Below, piece by piece: positions 46,559-56,333 of a DNA stretch of 64,000 nucleotides; within the stretch, counting starts at the first letter, position 1, and each line of letters opens with the position of its first letter. The notes beneath the pieces are model-generated. The model did no database searches, was not told the DNA's origin, and saw only the letters and a program-made list of their open reading frames with translations. The translations under genes and the position numbers were made by a program. The DNA is from Schauerella aestuarii (GTDB lineage: Bacteria; Pseudomonadota; Gammaproteobacteria; Burkholderiales; Burkholderiaceae_B): the NCBI RefSeq assembly GCF_009866805.1, contig NZ_SIZW01000042.1:868001-932000 (forward strand), written 5' to 3'.

Positions 46559-48976
46559 TCAAATACGCTGACGCGCGTCGTGCTGCGCAATGATGGCGTC
46601 GCGCAAGTGCGCGAGGCTGGCCTCGACACGCGCATCGTCCAAGGTCACCTCAGTGTCCTGAAGCCAGAAGCGGAACGCAAGGCTTTTCTCAGCGCGGGCC
46701 TGATCGCTGTCGCCCTTGTCGCGCCATACGTCGAACACCTTCACGTCCTGCACGATGGCCAGTTCCGGTATCCGTGCGATCGTTTGCGCGATCGTGTCCA
46801 GCACGGCTTGCGCCGCCACCGACACATCGACCCACAATGCCAGATCGCGCACCACAATAGGCTGACGCGACAGCTCCGTCACCTTCGGCAACGCGCCCTG
46901 CATCACTGCATCGGCATCCAGTTCGAACACGATCGGCGGATGCTGCAACTCGGCTTGCTGAGTCCAACGCGGATGCCACTCGCCGATCCAACCGATCTCG
47001 CGGCCGTCCAACGAGATGCGCGCGCTGCGCCCGGGATGCAACGCTGGATACGGCGCGCTTTCGAAACGCAACTGCGACGCACGTGCGCCGAATAGCGCCT
47101 GCACGTCCATCTTCACGTCAAAGAAATCGACCTGGCGCGAAGCGGCGCCCCACTGCTCTTCGACCACCGGTCCCCATGCTGCGCCAGCGATGCGCATCGG
47201 CTGGTGAATACCGGCAACCGTCAGATCGCCTTCGGTGACGCTCGCGTCGCGGCTGAACACCCGGCCAAACTCGAACACACGCACCCGGCTTTGCTTACGG
47301 TTGGCGTTATGGCGGATATTGGCCACCAGGCCGCCGAGCAAACTGGAGCGCATGACCGACAACTGACTTGCGATCGGGTTCAACAGATTGATCGGGTTGT
47401 CGTTACCGGCAAAGTCGTTTTCCCAAGCACGCTCGACGAAGCTGAAATTGACGACTTCCTGATAGTCCTGCAGCGCGAGCACGCGACGCACGGCATGCGC
47501 CGGACGAATCGATTCGGGCTCCGAACGCATCTTGGCGCGCGCCACTGGCGGCACATCGGGAATCCGCTCAAAGCCATAGACGCGTGCCACTTCTTCGATC
47601 AGATCTTCTTCAATCGTGATATCGAAGCGGTACGAAGGCGGCGCGACGACGAAAGCGTCGCCCTGCTTCTCGAACGGCAGATTCAGACGAGTGAAAATAT
47701 CGCTCACGGCTGCAGCGTCGACATCGATGCCAAGCACCTGGCGGCAACGCGCCAGGCGCATCGTCACAGGCATGCGCTTGGGCAGATTGACGATCTGATC
47801 GTCCACCGGGCCCACCTGGCCGCCGCAAATATCCACCAGCAAACGCGTGATGCGTTCGATGTGATCGGGAATGCTGTCGTAATCCACGCCACGCTCAAAG
47901 CGGTGGCTGGCTTCGGAACTGAACTTGAATCGGCGTGCACGTCCGGCGATGGCCTCGGGCCACCAGAAGGCGGCTTCGAGATAGATATTTTGCGTGTCGA
48001 GCGTCACGGCCGACGCATCGCCGCCCATGATGCCGGCCAGACTTTCCACCGTATCGCCCACCGCAACCACACCGATATCGCTGTCGAGCGCGACCGTTTG
48101 GCCATTGAGCAACAGCAGCGATTCGCCCGCCTTGCCCCAACGCACGGTGAGTCCACCGGCGACCCGATCCAGGTCGAACACGTGCGTCGGACGTCCCAGT
48201 TCGAGCATGACGTAATTCGAGATATCGACCAGCGCCGAAATGCTGCGCTGACCAGCCCGTTCGAGGCGTTCCCGCATCCAATCGGGCGTTTGCGCGCGCG
48301 CGTTCACGCCGCGGATCACCCGGCCGGCAAAGCGGCCGCACAAATCGGGCGCCTGGACGTCAACGGCCAAACGATCGTCGATCGACGGCGCCACGGGCGT
48401 GTACGTCGGCATCTTGAGCGGCACACCGGTGAGTGCGGACACTTCGCGCGCCACACCCAGCATCGACAGGCAGTCGGCACGATTGGGCGTGAGCTTGAGC
48501 GTGAAAAGTGTGTCGTCCAGATCGAGCGCATCGCGCACCGATGTTCCGGGCGCAAGCGTCTCGGCCAACGGCAACAAACCGGCGTGGTCTTGCGACAGAC
48601 CCAGTTCACGCGCCGAGCACAACATGCCGAACGATTCGACGCCGCGCATCTTCGCCTTGCCGATCTTCATGCCGCCCGGCAATTCAGCACCGATGCGCGC
48701 CAACGGCACGGTCAGGCCGGCCGCCGCATTGGGCGCGCCACACACGATCTGCACCAAGGGACCGGTGCCGTCATCGACCTGGCACACGCGCAGCTTGTCT
48801 GCATCGGGATGCGGTGCGATCTCGACGATACGAGCGACCACCACGCCTTCGAACGGCGGTGCGGCCGTCGTCGTTTCTTCCACTTCGAGACCCGCCATCG
48901 TCAACGTATGCGCGAGTGCATCGGAGGACAGGTCGGGGTCGGCCAACGTACGCAGCCAGGATTCAGGAAATTGCAT
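46559..48976 (-). CDS. pheT: Phenylalanyl-tRNA synthetase beta subunit
   Basis: 805-residue beta chain of the alpha2-beta2 enzyme. It has the N-terminal tRNA-binding OB domain ([25 protein letters not shown]), B3/B4 with the editing site ([30 protein letters not shown]), B5 ([19 protein letters not shown]), the catalytic-like core ([43 protein letters not shown]) and the C-terminal ferredoxin-like anticodon-binding domain ([16 protein letters not shown]). Length is typical. It begins 10 bases after pheS. Confidence 0.98.
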   Translation of the reverse strand: MQFPESWLRTLADPDLSSDALAHTLTMAGLEVEETTTAAPPFEGVVVARIVEIAPHPDADKLRVCQVDDGTGPLVQIVCGAPNAAAGLTVPLARIGAELPGGMKIGKAKMRGVESFGMLCSARELGLSQDHAGLLPLAETLAPGTSVRDALDLDDTLFTLKLTPNRADCLSMLGVAREVSALTGVPLKMPTYTPVAPSIDDRLAVDVQAPDLCGRFAGRVIRGVNARAQTPDWMRERLERAGQRSISALVDISNYVMLELGRPTHVFDLDRVAGGLTVRWGKAGESLLLLNGQTVALDSDIGVVAVGDTVESLAGIMGGDASAVTLDTQNIYLEAAFWWPEAIAGRARRFKFSSEASHRFERGVDYDSIPDHIERITRLLVDICGGQVGPVDDQIVNLPKRMPVTMRLARCRQVLGIDVDAAAVSDIFTRLNLPFEKQGDAFVVAPPSYRFDITIEEDLIEEVARVYGFERIPDVPPVARAKMRSEPESIRPAHAVRRVLALQDYQEVVNFSFVERAWENDFAGNDNPINLLNPIASQLSVMRSSLLGGLVANIRHNANRKQSRVRVFEFGRVFSRDASVTEGDLTVAGIHQPMRIAGAAWGPVVEEQWGAASRQVDFFDVKMDVQALFGARASQLRFESAPYPALHPGRSARISLDGREIGWIGEWHPRWTQQAELQHPPIVFELDADAVMQGALPKVTELSRQPIVVRDLALWVDVSVAAQAVLDTIAQTIARIPELAIVQDVKVFDVWRDKGDSDQARAEKSLAFRFWLQDTEVTLDDARVEASLAHLRDAIIAQHDARQRI

Positions 48977-48986
48977 GATCTGCCGT

Positions 48987-50009
48987 TTATTCGTTGAACT
49001 GTCGGAGGAAGCGCAAATCGCCTTCGTAGAATTGGCGCAAGTCGTTCACGCCATAGCGCAACATGGTGAGGCGCTCGAGGCCGGAGCCGAACGCAAAACC
49101 GATGTAACGCTCAGGGTCGAGACCGAAATTGCGCACGACTTCCGGGTGCACCTGCCCCGATCCCGAAATCTCGAGCCAGCGGCCACGATTGGGGCCCGAC
49201 GTGAACATCATGTCGATTTCGGCCGAGGGCTCGGTGAACGGGAAGAACGACGGACGGAAGCGCAACACCAGATCGTCGGTTTCGAAGAAACAACGCAGGA
49301 AGTCGGTGTAGACCCCCTTCAGATCCGCGAACGAAATGTTTTCGTCGATCCACAGGCCTTCGACCTGATGGAACATCGGCGAGTGCGTGGCATCGCTATC
49401 CACACGATACGTGCGGCCCGGCGCGATCACCTTGATCGGCGGCTTGTGCATGCGCGCATAGCGCACCTGCATCGGGCTCGTGTGCGTGCGCAGCAAGAGC
49501 GGCAACCCTTTCTCGTCGTTCATGTCGACGTAGAACGTATCCTGCATCGACCGTGCGGGATGGTTTTCGGGATTGTTCAGTGCCGTGAAATTGGTCCAGT
49601 CGGTTTCGATTTCGGGGCCATCGGCCACATCGAATCCAATCGACCGGAAAATGCTTTCGACACGTTCCCAGGTGCGCATCACGGGGTGGATGCCCCCTGC
49701 AGTGCGGCCACGACCGGGCAACGTGACGTCGATCGTTTCGGCCGTCAGGCGCGCGTGCAGCTCGGCTTCGGCGAGTGCCGTGCGGCGTGCATTCAGCAAC
49801 GCTTCGACCTGCTGCTTGGCCTGGTTGATCCGGCCACCCATCTCACGCTTTTGCTCGGGATCGAGTTTGCCCAATCCTTTGAGCAGCACCGTCAGTGCGC
49901 CGTCTTTACCCAGAAAGCGGGCCTTGGCGTTTTCGAGCGCCGCGGCGTCGTGCGCTTCAGCGAATCGTTCCTGCGCCTGGCTTACCAGGTCGTCAACCGA
50001 CTCAGTCAT
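48987..50009 (-). CDS. pheS: Phenylalanyl-tRNA synthetase alpha subunit
   Basis: 340-residue catalytic subunit. An N-terminal coiled-coil (residues 1-90) is followed by the class II core: [37 protein letters not shown] (motif 1), [26 protein letters not shown] (motif 2) and [22 protein letters not shown] (motif 3). The Ala of the A294-type pocket is in FAFGSGLER. Its ATG overlaps the stop of a 19-codon ORF and lies behind a strong intrinsic hairpin, so transcription from rplT is probably attenuated there. Confidence 0.98.
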   Translation of the reverse strand: MTESVDDLVSQAQERFAEAHDAAALENAKARFLGKDGALTVLLKGLGKLDPEQKREMGGRINQAKQQVEALLNARRTALAEAELHARLTAETIDVTLPGRGRTAGGIHPVMRTWERVESIFRSIGFDVADGPEIETDWTNFTALNNPENHPARSMQDTFYVDMNDEKGLPLLLRTHTSPMQVRYARMHKPPIKVIAPGRTYRVDSDATHSPMFHQVEGLWIDENISFADLKGVYTDFLRCFFETDDLVLRFRPSFFPFTEPSAEIDMMFTSGPNRGRWLEISGSGQVHPEVVRNFGLDPERYIGFAFGSGLERLTMLRYGVNDLRQFYEGDLRFLRQFNE

Positions 50010-50065
50010 CGTTTTATCAGCCTTAAAAACGCAAACGGGGCCATGAAAGCCCCGTTTGTGGTCAT
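50006..50065 (-). CDS. Candidate pheS leader peptide (19 aa)
   Basis: A short frame [19 protein letters not shown] starts at ATG 50065 and ends in a TGA that overlaps the pheS ATG. Three of its codons are Phe (positions 7, 11 and 13), located in the loop and 3' arm of the terminator hairpin 50032-50058. No convincing ribosome site precedes the ATG, so expression is doubtful. E. coli pheST is controlled by a Phe-rich leader (pheM) at the same place. Confidence 0.35.
   Translation of the reverse strand: MTTNGAFMAPFAFLRLIKR
50025..50058 (-). terminator. Intrinsic terminator/attenuator between rplT and pheS
   Basis: Minus strand CAAACGGGGC-TTTCATG-GCCCCGTTTG, a perfect 10-bp stem followed two bases later by a T5 run. 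It lies inside what should be one operon, 15 bases before the pheS start, so it most likely acts as an attenuator. Confidence 0.88.
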
Positions 50066-50085
50066 ACGCTTGTGGCTAAGCTAAT

Positions 50086-50445
50086 TTAAGCAGCCAAAGC
50101 CGAACGCGCTTGCTGCACAATCGCAGCAAAACCCGCCTTGTCGCGCACAGCCAGATCGGCCAGCACTTTGCGATCCAGTTCGATCGAGGCCTTCTTCAGA
50201 CCGGCGATGAACACGCTGTACGTCATGTCGTGTTCGCGGACGGCGGCGTTGATACGCGCAATCCACAACGAACGGAACGTACGCTTCTTGTTGCGGCGGT
50301 CGCGATATGCATATTGACCAGCACGCATGACCGCCTGTTTGGCGATGCGGAAGACGTTACCACGGCGGCCACGGTAACCCTTGGCGGCGGCGATGACTTT
50401 TTTGTGACGAGCGCGGGCAGTTACACCACGTTTGACGCGAGGCAT
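50086..50445 (-). CDS. rplT: Ribosomal protein L20
   Basis: 119-residue basic 50S protein that nucleates 23S rRNA folding. [51 protein letters not shown] is the conserved RNA-binding tail, followed by the globular domain ([18 protein letters not shown]). L20 represses its own operon in E. coli by binding the leader. The gap from rpmI is 17 bases. Confidence 0.98.
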   Translation of the reverse strand: MPRVKRGVTARARHKKVIAAAKGYRGRRGNVFRIAKQAVMRAGQYAYRDRRNKKRTFRSLWIARINAAVREHDMTYSVFIAGLKKASIELDRKVLADLAVRDKAGFAAIVQQARSALAA

Positions 50446-50462
50446 ATATTTTCTCCGTTAGA

Positions 50463-50660
50463 TCAAGCGAAAGGCATCATGGCCTTGACCGATGCCACGT
50501 CAGCTTTGTGAACAGCCGTGGATCCGCGCAGTTGGCGCTTGGTCTTGGTGGATTTCTTGGTCAGGATGTGACGCTTGAACGCCTGACCACGCTTGATCGA
50601 TCCGCTGCCGCGAACCTGAAAGCGCTTGGAAGCGCTTTTCTTGGTTTTCATCTTGGGCAT
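50463..50660 (-). CDS. rpmI: Ribosomal protein L35
   Basis: 65-residue 50S protein: [20 protein letters not shown] at the N-terminus, then [24 protein letters not shown]. Normally it directly follows infC; here it is the first gene of its transcription unit, with comM upstream and infC more than 9 kb away on the same strand. Confidence 0.98.
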   Translation of the reverse strand: MPKMKTKKSASKRFQVRGSGSIKRGQAFKRHILTKKSTKTKRQLRGSTAVHKADVASVKAMMPFA

Positions 50661-51022
50661 GATGATTCCGTATTAAGGATGTTGTTGATTTATGCTCACT
50701 CAGGTGCTTGCTGCAGCCGCTGGGCATCGATCGAGGGGATGGCACTCACCTGACGGGAGAACGATCCACGCTTGAACGGCGCCGCGCCGATTACGCAAAA
50801 CTTGGTGACCTGGGAACACTTCTTGGGTACTGCAACTTCGGGCCTGCTTGAAACGCATGGCGCATGCATCGCGGCACCCGACTCGACCCCTGGCGGCTCA
50901 ACCCTCGCTCGATCATCAAGCGGTAGTCAAACCCTGGCATCGCATCGGTGCACGCCGCAATTCGGCGCCACACTCTTCCCCTGATTCGAAATCCGGGAAA
51001 GCCTTTGATTATATAGCGAATT
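50661..51022 (-). other. Long 5' leader of rpmI-rplT-pheS-pheT-ihfA
   Basis: 362 bases between the comM stop and rpmI with no credible gene. If transcription begins from the promoter at 51008-51037, about 340 bases of this become leader. That is long enough for an L20-binding structure as known for rpmI-rplT leaders, but no specific mimic of the rRNA site was identified by eye. Confidence 0.5.
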
Positions 51023-51037
51023 TCACGGCGTTGTCGA
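51008..51037 (-). promoter_or_regulatory. Sigma-70-like promoter for rpmI operon
   Basis: On the minus strand TCGACA (51037-51032), 18-base spacer, TATAAT (51013-51008): -10 is perfect and -35 matches five of six. The -35 lies inside the last codons of comM. Confidence 0.72.
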
Positions 51038-52564
51038 ATCGAGATTCGTGCCGGCTTCACGGTGGCGGTAGTGTAGTGCCTCGGCCACGTGGGGTGCCTG
51101 CAAAGTGGCGCTCTCGGCCAGATCGGCAACGGTGCGCGCCAGGCGCACAACCCGCTGGGCCGCCCGAGGCGACAAGTCCCAGCGGTGGGTGGCCGCCAAC
51201 CACATCGCCCGCGCGTCATCGTCCATCGGGCAGTGCCCCGCCAATTCGCCCGCATCCAGCTGCGCATTGGGTTTGCCCTGCCGGCGCTGCTGGCGCAAGC
51301 GGCACGCGGCAACCTGACGCCGCGCCTGCAATGACGACACCTCGCCGCACACCGCCAACGCCCTCGGATCCGGGGTGGGCACGGCGATGCGCATATCGAT
51401 GCGATCCAGCAACGGGCCGGACAATTTTGCCGCATACCGCGCCACCTGATCGGCTGTGCACACGCAGGCGCGCCGCGGATGGCCCAGGTATCCGCACGGG
51501 CAGGGATTCATGGCCGCGACCAATTGAAATGTGGCGGGATAGGTCACATGGTGGACTGCGCGCGCCAAATGCACCTGGTGCGATTCGATCGGCTCACGCA
51601 GCGCCTCCAGCGCATCGCGCCGAAACTCGGGCAATTCGTCGAGAAACAGGACGCCATGATGCGCAAGCGTCACCTCGCCCGGCATGGGACGCGCACCGCC
51701 ACCAACCAGCGCTGCCGCGGTCGCGCCATGATGCGGTGCTCGAAAAGGCCGCGCCATCGGCATAGGGCGCCCACTAAGCGCCGCGATCGCGGCCGCTTCC
51801 AACCACTCCTCCGGCGACAGCGGCGGCAAAATGCCGGGCAGGCGCTGCGCAAGCATGCTCTTGCCTGACCCGGGGGGTCCCACCATCAGCAAGCTGTGCG
51901 CGCCGGCCGCGGCCAACATCAATGCCCGGCATGGCGCGGCCTGCCCTCGCACGTCAGACAAACAAAGCCGCGACGCAGCATCCTCGGATGGCGGCGCCGA
52001 CGGCGCGGCCTGGGTCAGCGGTGCCACGCCACTCAAATGCTCGACCACCGCCACCAGCGAGGCCGCGCCGAATGCGCGAATACCCGGCACATAAGCCGCA
52101 GCCGCTGCGCTCCCCCTCGGCAGCAGTACCGCGGCGCCTGTGCGCTCGATCGCCACCGCACGCGCGATCGGCAGCGCAGCGCCCATATCGACGAGCATGC
52201 CGGTAAGCGAGAGCTCGCCCGCCAGTACCCAATCCGACAGGTTGGCCGCATCCAGGGCCTGCCCCTGGGCGTCCGCAATCTGGCCGGAAGCCAGCAGGAT
52301 ACCGATCGCGATCGGGAGATCGAAACGCGACGACTCCTTGGGCAAATCGGCGGGCGAAAGATTGACGGTAATGCGCCCGGCAGGAAACGTGTAGCCGGAG
52401 GTCAGAATGGCCGCCCGTACCCGCTCGCGGCTTTCGCGCACAGCGGTGTCGACCAAACCCACGACATAGAAAGCAGGCAAGCCTGCCGACACATGCACTT
52501 CGACGTGGACCGCCGGCGCATCCAGGCCGCGCAATCCACGGCTGGCAAGTATGGCGAGGCTCAT
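51023..52564 (-). CDS. comM: ComM/YifB-family Mg-chelatase-like AAA ATPase
   Basis: 513-residue hexameric helicase-like ATPase; ComM promotes branch migration during natural transformation. The N-terminal Lon-protease-like domain runs from MSLAILASRGLRGLDAPAVHVEVHVSAGLPAFYVVGL; the AAA core has Walker A LMVGPPGSGKSMLAQRLPGILPP, the insertion RPFRAPHHGATAAALVGGG, Walker B GVLFLDELPEFRRDALEALREP and a Cys-rich PCPCGYLGHPRRACVC zinc-like segment, then the C-terminal lid. In Burkholderia relatives it neighbours ubiK, glnK and amt as here. The rpmI promoter overlaps its 3' end. Confidence 0.94.
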   Translation of the reverse strand: MSLAILASRGLRGLDAPAVHVEVHVSAGLPAFYVVGLVDTAVRESRERVRAAILTSGYTFPAGRITVNLSPADLPKESSRFDLPIAIGILLASGQIADAQGQALDAANLSDWVLAGELSLTGMLVDMGAALPIARAVAIERTGAAVLLPRGSAAAAAYVPGIRAFGAASLVAVVEHLSGVAPLTQAAPSAPPSEDAASRLCLSDVRGQAAPCRALMLAAAGAHSLLMVGPPGSGKSMLAQRLPGILPPLSPEEWLEAAAIAALSGRPMPMARPFRAPHHGATAAALVGGGARPMPGEVTLAHHGVLFLDELPEFRRDALEALREPIESHQVHLARAVHHVTYPATFQLVAAMNPCPCGYLGHPRRACVCTADQVARYAAKLSGPLLDRIDMRIAVPTPDPRALAVCGEVSSLQARRQVAACRLRQQRRQGKPNAQLDAGELAGHCPMDDDARAMWLAATHRWDLSPRAAQRVVRLARTVADLAESATLQAPHVAEALHYRHREAGTNLDSTTP

Positions 52565-52756
52565 TGCTGCGTGCCCTGTTGAACAACAAGGTCACAGTAT
52601 GGTCAGCTCGCGTCGGGCGATTGGCAAAAGTGCGTCAATCCCGTCACTTGAGCGGGAGCGATTAAGCACATCGCCCAATGCACCCAACGCACGAAACGCC
52701 CCGCTTGCGTGCGATCACGTGCCGCGACCCGCAAAGGGATCGCGTCCGATCAGCGT

Positions 52757-53008
52757 TCAAGTCTTGTCGAGTGCGCTCAAGCGGGACTCGAGCTGTGCGA
52801 CCTGCGCCGTCAACTGGTCGACATGCGCGCGCGTACGGGCCAACAGATCGACCTGCACATCGAACTCTTCGCGCGTGACCAGATCCATCTTCGTAAAGGC
52901 TTGCGACATCATCGCGCGAGCATTGCGCTCGACGTCGGCGGCCGGGCTACGAGCCAGAAGATCCGAAAAATTCTTCTGAAACTCTTCCAACCAGGGGGCT
53001 CGGTTCAT
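52757..53008 (-). CDS. ubiK: UbiK-type ubiquinone biosynthesis accessory factor
   Basis: 83-residue protein of the BMFP/YqiC family: N-terminal amphipathic helix (WLEEFQKNFSDLLARSPAADVERNARAMMSQAF) and C-terminal coiled coil (LVTREEFDVQVDLLARTRAHVDQLTAQVAQLESRLSALDK), which trimerises. It assists the Ubi complex in aerobic coenzyme Q synthesis. ATG 53008 has AAGGA eight bases upstream; ATG 53017 is inside that site. Divergent from glnK. Confidence 0.9.
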   Translation of the reverse strand: MNRAPWLEEFQKNFSDLLARSPAADVERNARAMMSQAFTKMDLVTREEFDVQVDLLARTRAHVDQLTAQVAQLESRLSALDKT

Positions 53009-53262
53009 ATTGTTCATCCTTGATGCTCCATTGACACTCATCAGTGTAGACGCTCGTCCTTCTCGTGGCACACACGCAATAAACCGTGGGCGCACGCCCC
53101 GCTCCTGCGGAATCCGCTCATCAAAGCCAAACCGGTCACCGGCTCACACCGGCGTCGCCCGGTTTGCGCCTGCGATTCGGTACGAGGAAATAAAGCTCCC
53201 AACGCCGACGCCCGATTCTGGGCATTTGGGACGACCGAAATGGTGCATGACGCCCCACATTA

Positions 53263-53279
53263 AGCACCACGTCGGTGCA
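53263..53279. promoter_or_regulatory. NtrC-like binding site upstream of glnK
   Basis: AGCACC-ACGTC-GGTGCA matches the NtrC consensus TGCACC-N5-GGTGCA except for the first base. It lies 61 bases upstream of the sigma-54 promoter; a half site TGGTGCA is 16 bases further upstream. Confidence 0.72.
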
Positions 53280-53340
53280 ATACAGACCATTTTTCGGCTG
53301 CGCCGGCCGTACGCATCCCGTAAACAACCGACATAAATTT

Positions 53341-53355
53341 TGGCATGGATATTGC
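53341..53355 (+). promoter_or_regulatory. Sigma-54 promoter of glnK-amt
   Basis: TGGCATGGATATTGC fits the -24/-12 consensus TGGCAC-N5-TTGC with one mismatch (T for C). The GG and GC dinucleotides are ten bases apart as required. It lies 43 bases before the glnK ATG, with AGAGAGGAAAG as ribosome site. Confidence 0.85.
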
Positions 53356-53377
53356 TTTTCTGGGGTCGGCAGCGTGA

Positions 53378-53737
<360 letters not shown>

Positions 53738-53767
53738 GCATAAGAGACGCATTGGAGCCCTGACAAA

Positions 53768-55006
53768 ATGGATAAAGCTGATATCGGTTGGTTGATGGTC
53801 TCAACCTTGCTGGTGCTGATGATGGCGCTGCCTGGCCTGGCCTTGTTTTACGGCGGCCTCGTCCGCAGCAAGAACGTTTTGTCGGTGCTGATGCAGGTCA
53901 CCGCCACGTTTGCGTTGGCGGTTGTGCTCTGGTTCATCTACGGTTACTCACTTGCCTTCACTGAAGGCAACGCCTTCATTGGCGGTTTCTCACGCCTGTT
54001 CTTCTCCGGCATGTTCAATCCGGCCGATGGCACCTACGCCATGTCCGGGTCCGTGACCGAAATCGCGTTCGCCTGCTTCCAGGCCACGTTCGCCGGCATC
54101 ACCTGCGCCCTGATCGTTGGCGCGTTCGCAGAACGCACCCGCTTTTCGGCCGTGCTGGTATTCACCGCGATCTGGATGACGTTCGCCTACCTGCCGATCG
54201 CCCATATGGTCTGGTACATCTCGCCGACCAACCCCGGCCTTCTGAATGCGCGTGGCGCACTGGACTTCGCCGGCGGTACGGTCGTGCACATCAACGCGGG
54301 TATTGCCGGCCTGGTGGGCGCCTATGTGGTGGGCAAGCGCGTGGGCTACGGCCGTGAAGCCATGCAGCCGCACAACCTGCCGATGACCATGATCGGTGCC
54401 GCGTTGCTGTGGGTGGGCTGGTTCGGTTTCAACGCCGGTTCGGCACTGGCTGCCAATGAGAACGCCACGCTGGCCTTCCTGAACACCCTGGTCGCCACTG
54501 CTGGCGCCATCCTGGCCTGGACGTTCACCGAATGGGGCATCAAAGGCAAGCCGTCGATGCTGGGTGCCGCTTCCGGTGCTGTTGCCGGCCTGGTAGGCAT
54601 TACGCCGGCCGCCGGCCTGGTGGGTCCGGTTGGCGCGCTGATCATCGGCATCGTTGCCGGTGTGGTCTGCGTCTGGGGCGTCAATGGTCTGAAGCGCATG
54701 CTGCGTGCTGACGATTCGCTGGATGTGTTCGGCGTGCACGGCGTGGGCGGCATTGTCGGCGCCCTCCTCACCGGTGTGTTCAACGCGAAAGCGCTGGGCG
54801 GCCCGGGCCTGGACAGCGTTGGCGCCATCGCCGGTCAATTGTGGATCCAGCTCGAAGGCGTGCTGATCACCATCGTGTGGTCTGCGGTTGTGGCCTGGAT
54901 TGCCTACAAGATTGCCGATATGGTCTGCGGCCTGCGTGTTCCTGAAGATGTGGAACGCGAAGGTCTGGACATCACCTGCCACGGTGAGTCCGCCTATCAC
55001 AGCTAA
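53768..55006 (+). CDS. amtB: Ammonium transporter AmtB
   Basis: 412-residue trimeric channel with eleven helices, importing ammonium at low concentration. Family marks: ALPGLALFYGGLVRSKNVLSVLMQ, the twin histidines in DFAGGTVVHINAGIAGLVGAYVVGKR and DVFGVHGVGGIVGALLTG, and the Phe gate region in FACFQATFAGIT. It lacks the long cleavable signal peptide of E. coli AmtB and starts directly at helix 1. 30 bases after glnK and regulated with it. In Burkholderia relatives gshA usually follows; here an unrelated hydrolase on the other strand follows. Confidence 0.97.
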   Translation: MDKADIGWLMVSTLLVLMMALPGLALFYGGLVRSKNVLSVLMQVTATFALAVVLWFIYGYSLAFTEGNAFIGGFSRLFFSGMFNPADGTYAMSGSVTEIAFACFQATFAGITCALIVGAFAERTRFSAVLVFTAIWMTFAYLPIAHMVWYISPTNPGLLNARGALDFAGGTVVHINAGIAGLVGAYVVGKRVGYGREAMQPHNLPMTMIGAALLWVGWFGFNAGSALAANENATLAFLNTLVATAGAILAWTFTEWGIKGKPSMLGAASGAVAGLVGITPAAGLVGPVGALIIGIVAGVVCVWGVNGLKRMLRADDSLDVFGVHGVGGIVGALLTGVFNAKALGGPGLDSVGAIAGQLWIQLEGVLITIVWSAVVAWIAYKIADMVCGLRVPEDVEREGLDITCHGESAYHS

Positions 55007-55057
55007 TTTGCGATTTGTACCGGGTTGACAGCCCGGTGCCCTCAAGGGGAAAAAGAA

Positions 55058-55085
55058 GCGGGCATACCGGAAACGGTATGCCCGC
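55058..55085. terminator. Terminator between amtB and convergent hydrolase
   Basis: GCGGGCATACCG-GAAA-CGGTATGCCCGC: perfect 12-bp stem with a GAAA loop. On the minus strand it is followed by CTTCTTTTTCC, on the plus strand by AATAATTTG, so it is strongest for the hydrolase but probably bidirectional. Confidence 0.82.
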
Positions 55086-55243
55086 AATAATTTGTGCTGA
55101 CGTCTTTTTTTACTGGGCGCAAGCACTTGCGCTCTTCATGTCCAGGCAGGCACTCGCTCTCATCGACGCATGAGCCATTGCGTGTTCTGTCTCACTGGTA
55201 CGCAGGTACGGCGTCCCGTTTCTTTTCACGTGCCCCCGGATCG

Positions 55244-56146
55244 CTATTGCTTCGGCGACGGCATCTGCGCTGTGGCCGGCGCCTTGCCATCGCGCTCGAC
55301 GAAGTCCACTACCCGATCCAGCACCGGCGCCCTGCTGCGCAACGGCCAGGCGATCACGCCGACCATCATGGCGTGACCCAATCCTTCATATATCTCTTCA
55401 TCCACATACACGCCTCGTGAGCGAAGCAAGGTGGTCATCTGAGCGGTATTGCGATTTGGATCCACGACATCGTCTTTGCTCCCGGCCAGGAGCAACGCAG
55501 GTGGCGATGCCGCCGACGCATGCACGATCGGCTGCGAATCCTTCGGCGTATCCGGATAAAGGAAGGCCGGCTTGATGTCGGGGTTCACGATCGGCAGGAA
55601 ATCGTACGGCCCTGCAAGCCCGATCCAGCCTTTCAGCGCTGCGGGCGACTTGCCGTAGGGCTTCAACCATCGATCGTCCAGCGCGACCATCGCAGCGTTA
55701 TAGCCACCGGCGCTGTGTCCCATCACAAAAACGCGATTCGCGTCGCCACCGTAGGTCGCGATGTGATCCAACGTCCATGCCACGGCTTGCGCCGAATCCT
55801 GCACGAACGCCGGGTAAACAACCTCGGGCGACAGGCGGTAATCGGGCACCACGGTCATGATGCCGCGTGCGGCCAGGGCCTCCGCCACATACATGTAGTC
55901 TTTGCGGGATCCGCCCGTCCAGCTTCCGCCATAGAAAAACACCACCACAGGAGGCGGCTTGGCCCCTTTCACGGGTACGTAGACGTCCAATTGCTGTCGC
56001 GCAGAGGCGTCGCCATAGGCAATGTCGGCCGTGCGGACGAAGCTGCTTTCTGACGTGACGAGATTGATGGTTTTGAGTGGAGAACAGGCTGCGAGCCCAA
56101 CGGCAACCACAACGGATGCCGCAACGACGACGACCAACGAACGCAT
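55244..56146 (-). CDS. Lipoprotein alpha/beta hydrolase (BD-FAE/carboxylesterase type)
   Basis: 300-residue esterase with a lipoprotein signal MRSLVVVVAASVVVAVGLAAC (lipobox LAAC). The oxyanion region is VVVFFYGGSWTGGSRKDY (HGG replaced by YGG), the nucleophile is in VFVMGHSAGGYNAAM, Asp in LLAGSKDDVVDPN and His in EGLGHAMMVG. The family hydrolyses small acyl esters; kynurenine formamidase and arylesterases are relatives. It would face the periplasm. It sits between amtB and ptsI where relatives have gshA, and is thus a likely newcomer at a rearrangement joint. Confidence 0.88.
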   Translation of the reverse strand: MRSLVVVVAASVVVAVGLAACSPLKTINLVTSESSFVRTADIAYGDASARQQLDVYVPVKGAKPPPVVVFFYGGSWTGGSRKDYMYVAEALAARGIMTVVPDYRLSPEVVYPAFVQDSAQAVAWTLDHIATYGGDANRVFVMGHSAGGYNAAMVALDDRWLKPYGKSPAALKGWIGLAGPYDFLPIVNPDIKPAFLYPDTPKDSQPIVHASAASPPALLLAGSKDDVVDPNRNTAQMTTLLRSRGVYVDEEIYEGLGHAMMVGVIAWPLRSRAPVLDRVVDFVERDGKAPATAQMPSPKQ

Positions 56147-56333
56147 GTATCACCCCGGAAAACGCCGCACAGCGATGGCGCGGATCGACGGGCCATGGCG
56201 CAAGCGATGTGCCACGATGCCCTCACCCATCGCGCCGCAATTGCGGAGTTATACGAGTGAAAGCGCGGGATGGATGCGGTCTCGAAGTGATGGCACTGAG
56301 CTGCCAACCGATGTGCGCCACGCCTGCATGAGC

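Noticed and set aside
46178-46593. Long plus-strand frames antisense to ihfA, pheT and other conserved genes
   Set aside because: Open antisense frames are expected in high-GC DNA; the minus-strand genes are unambiguous.
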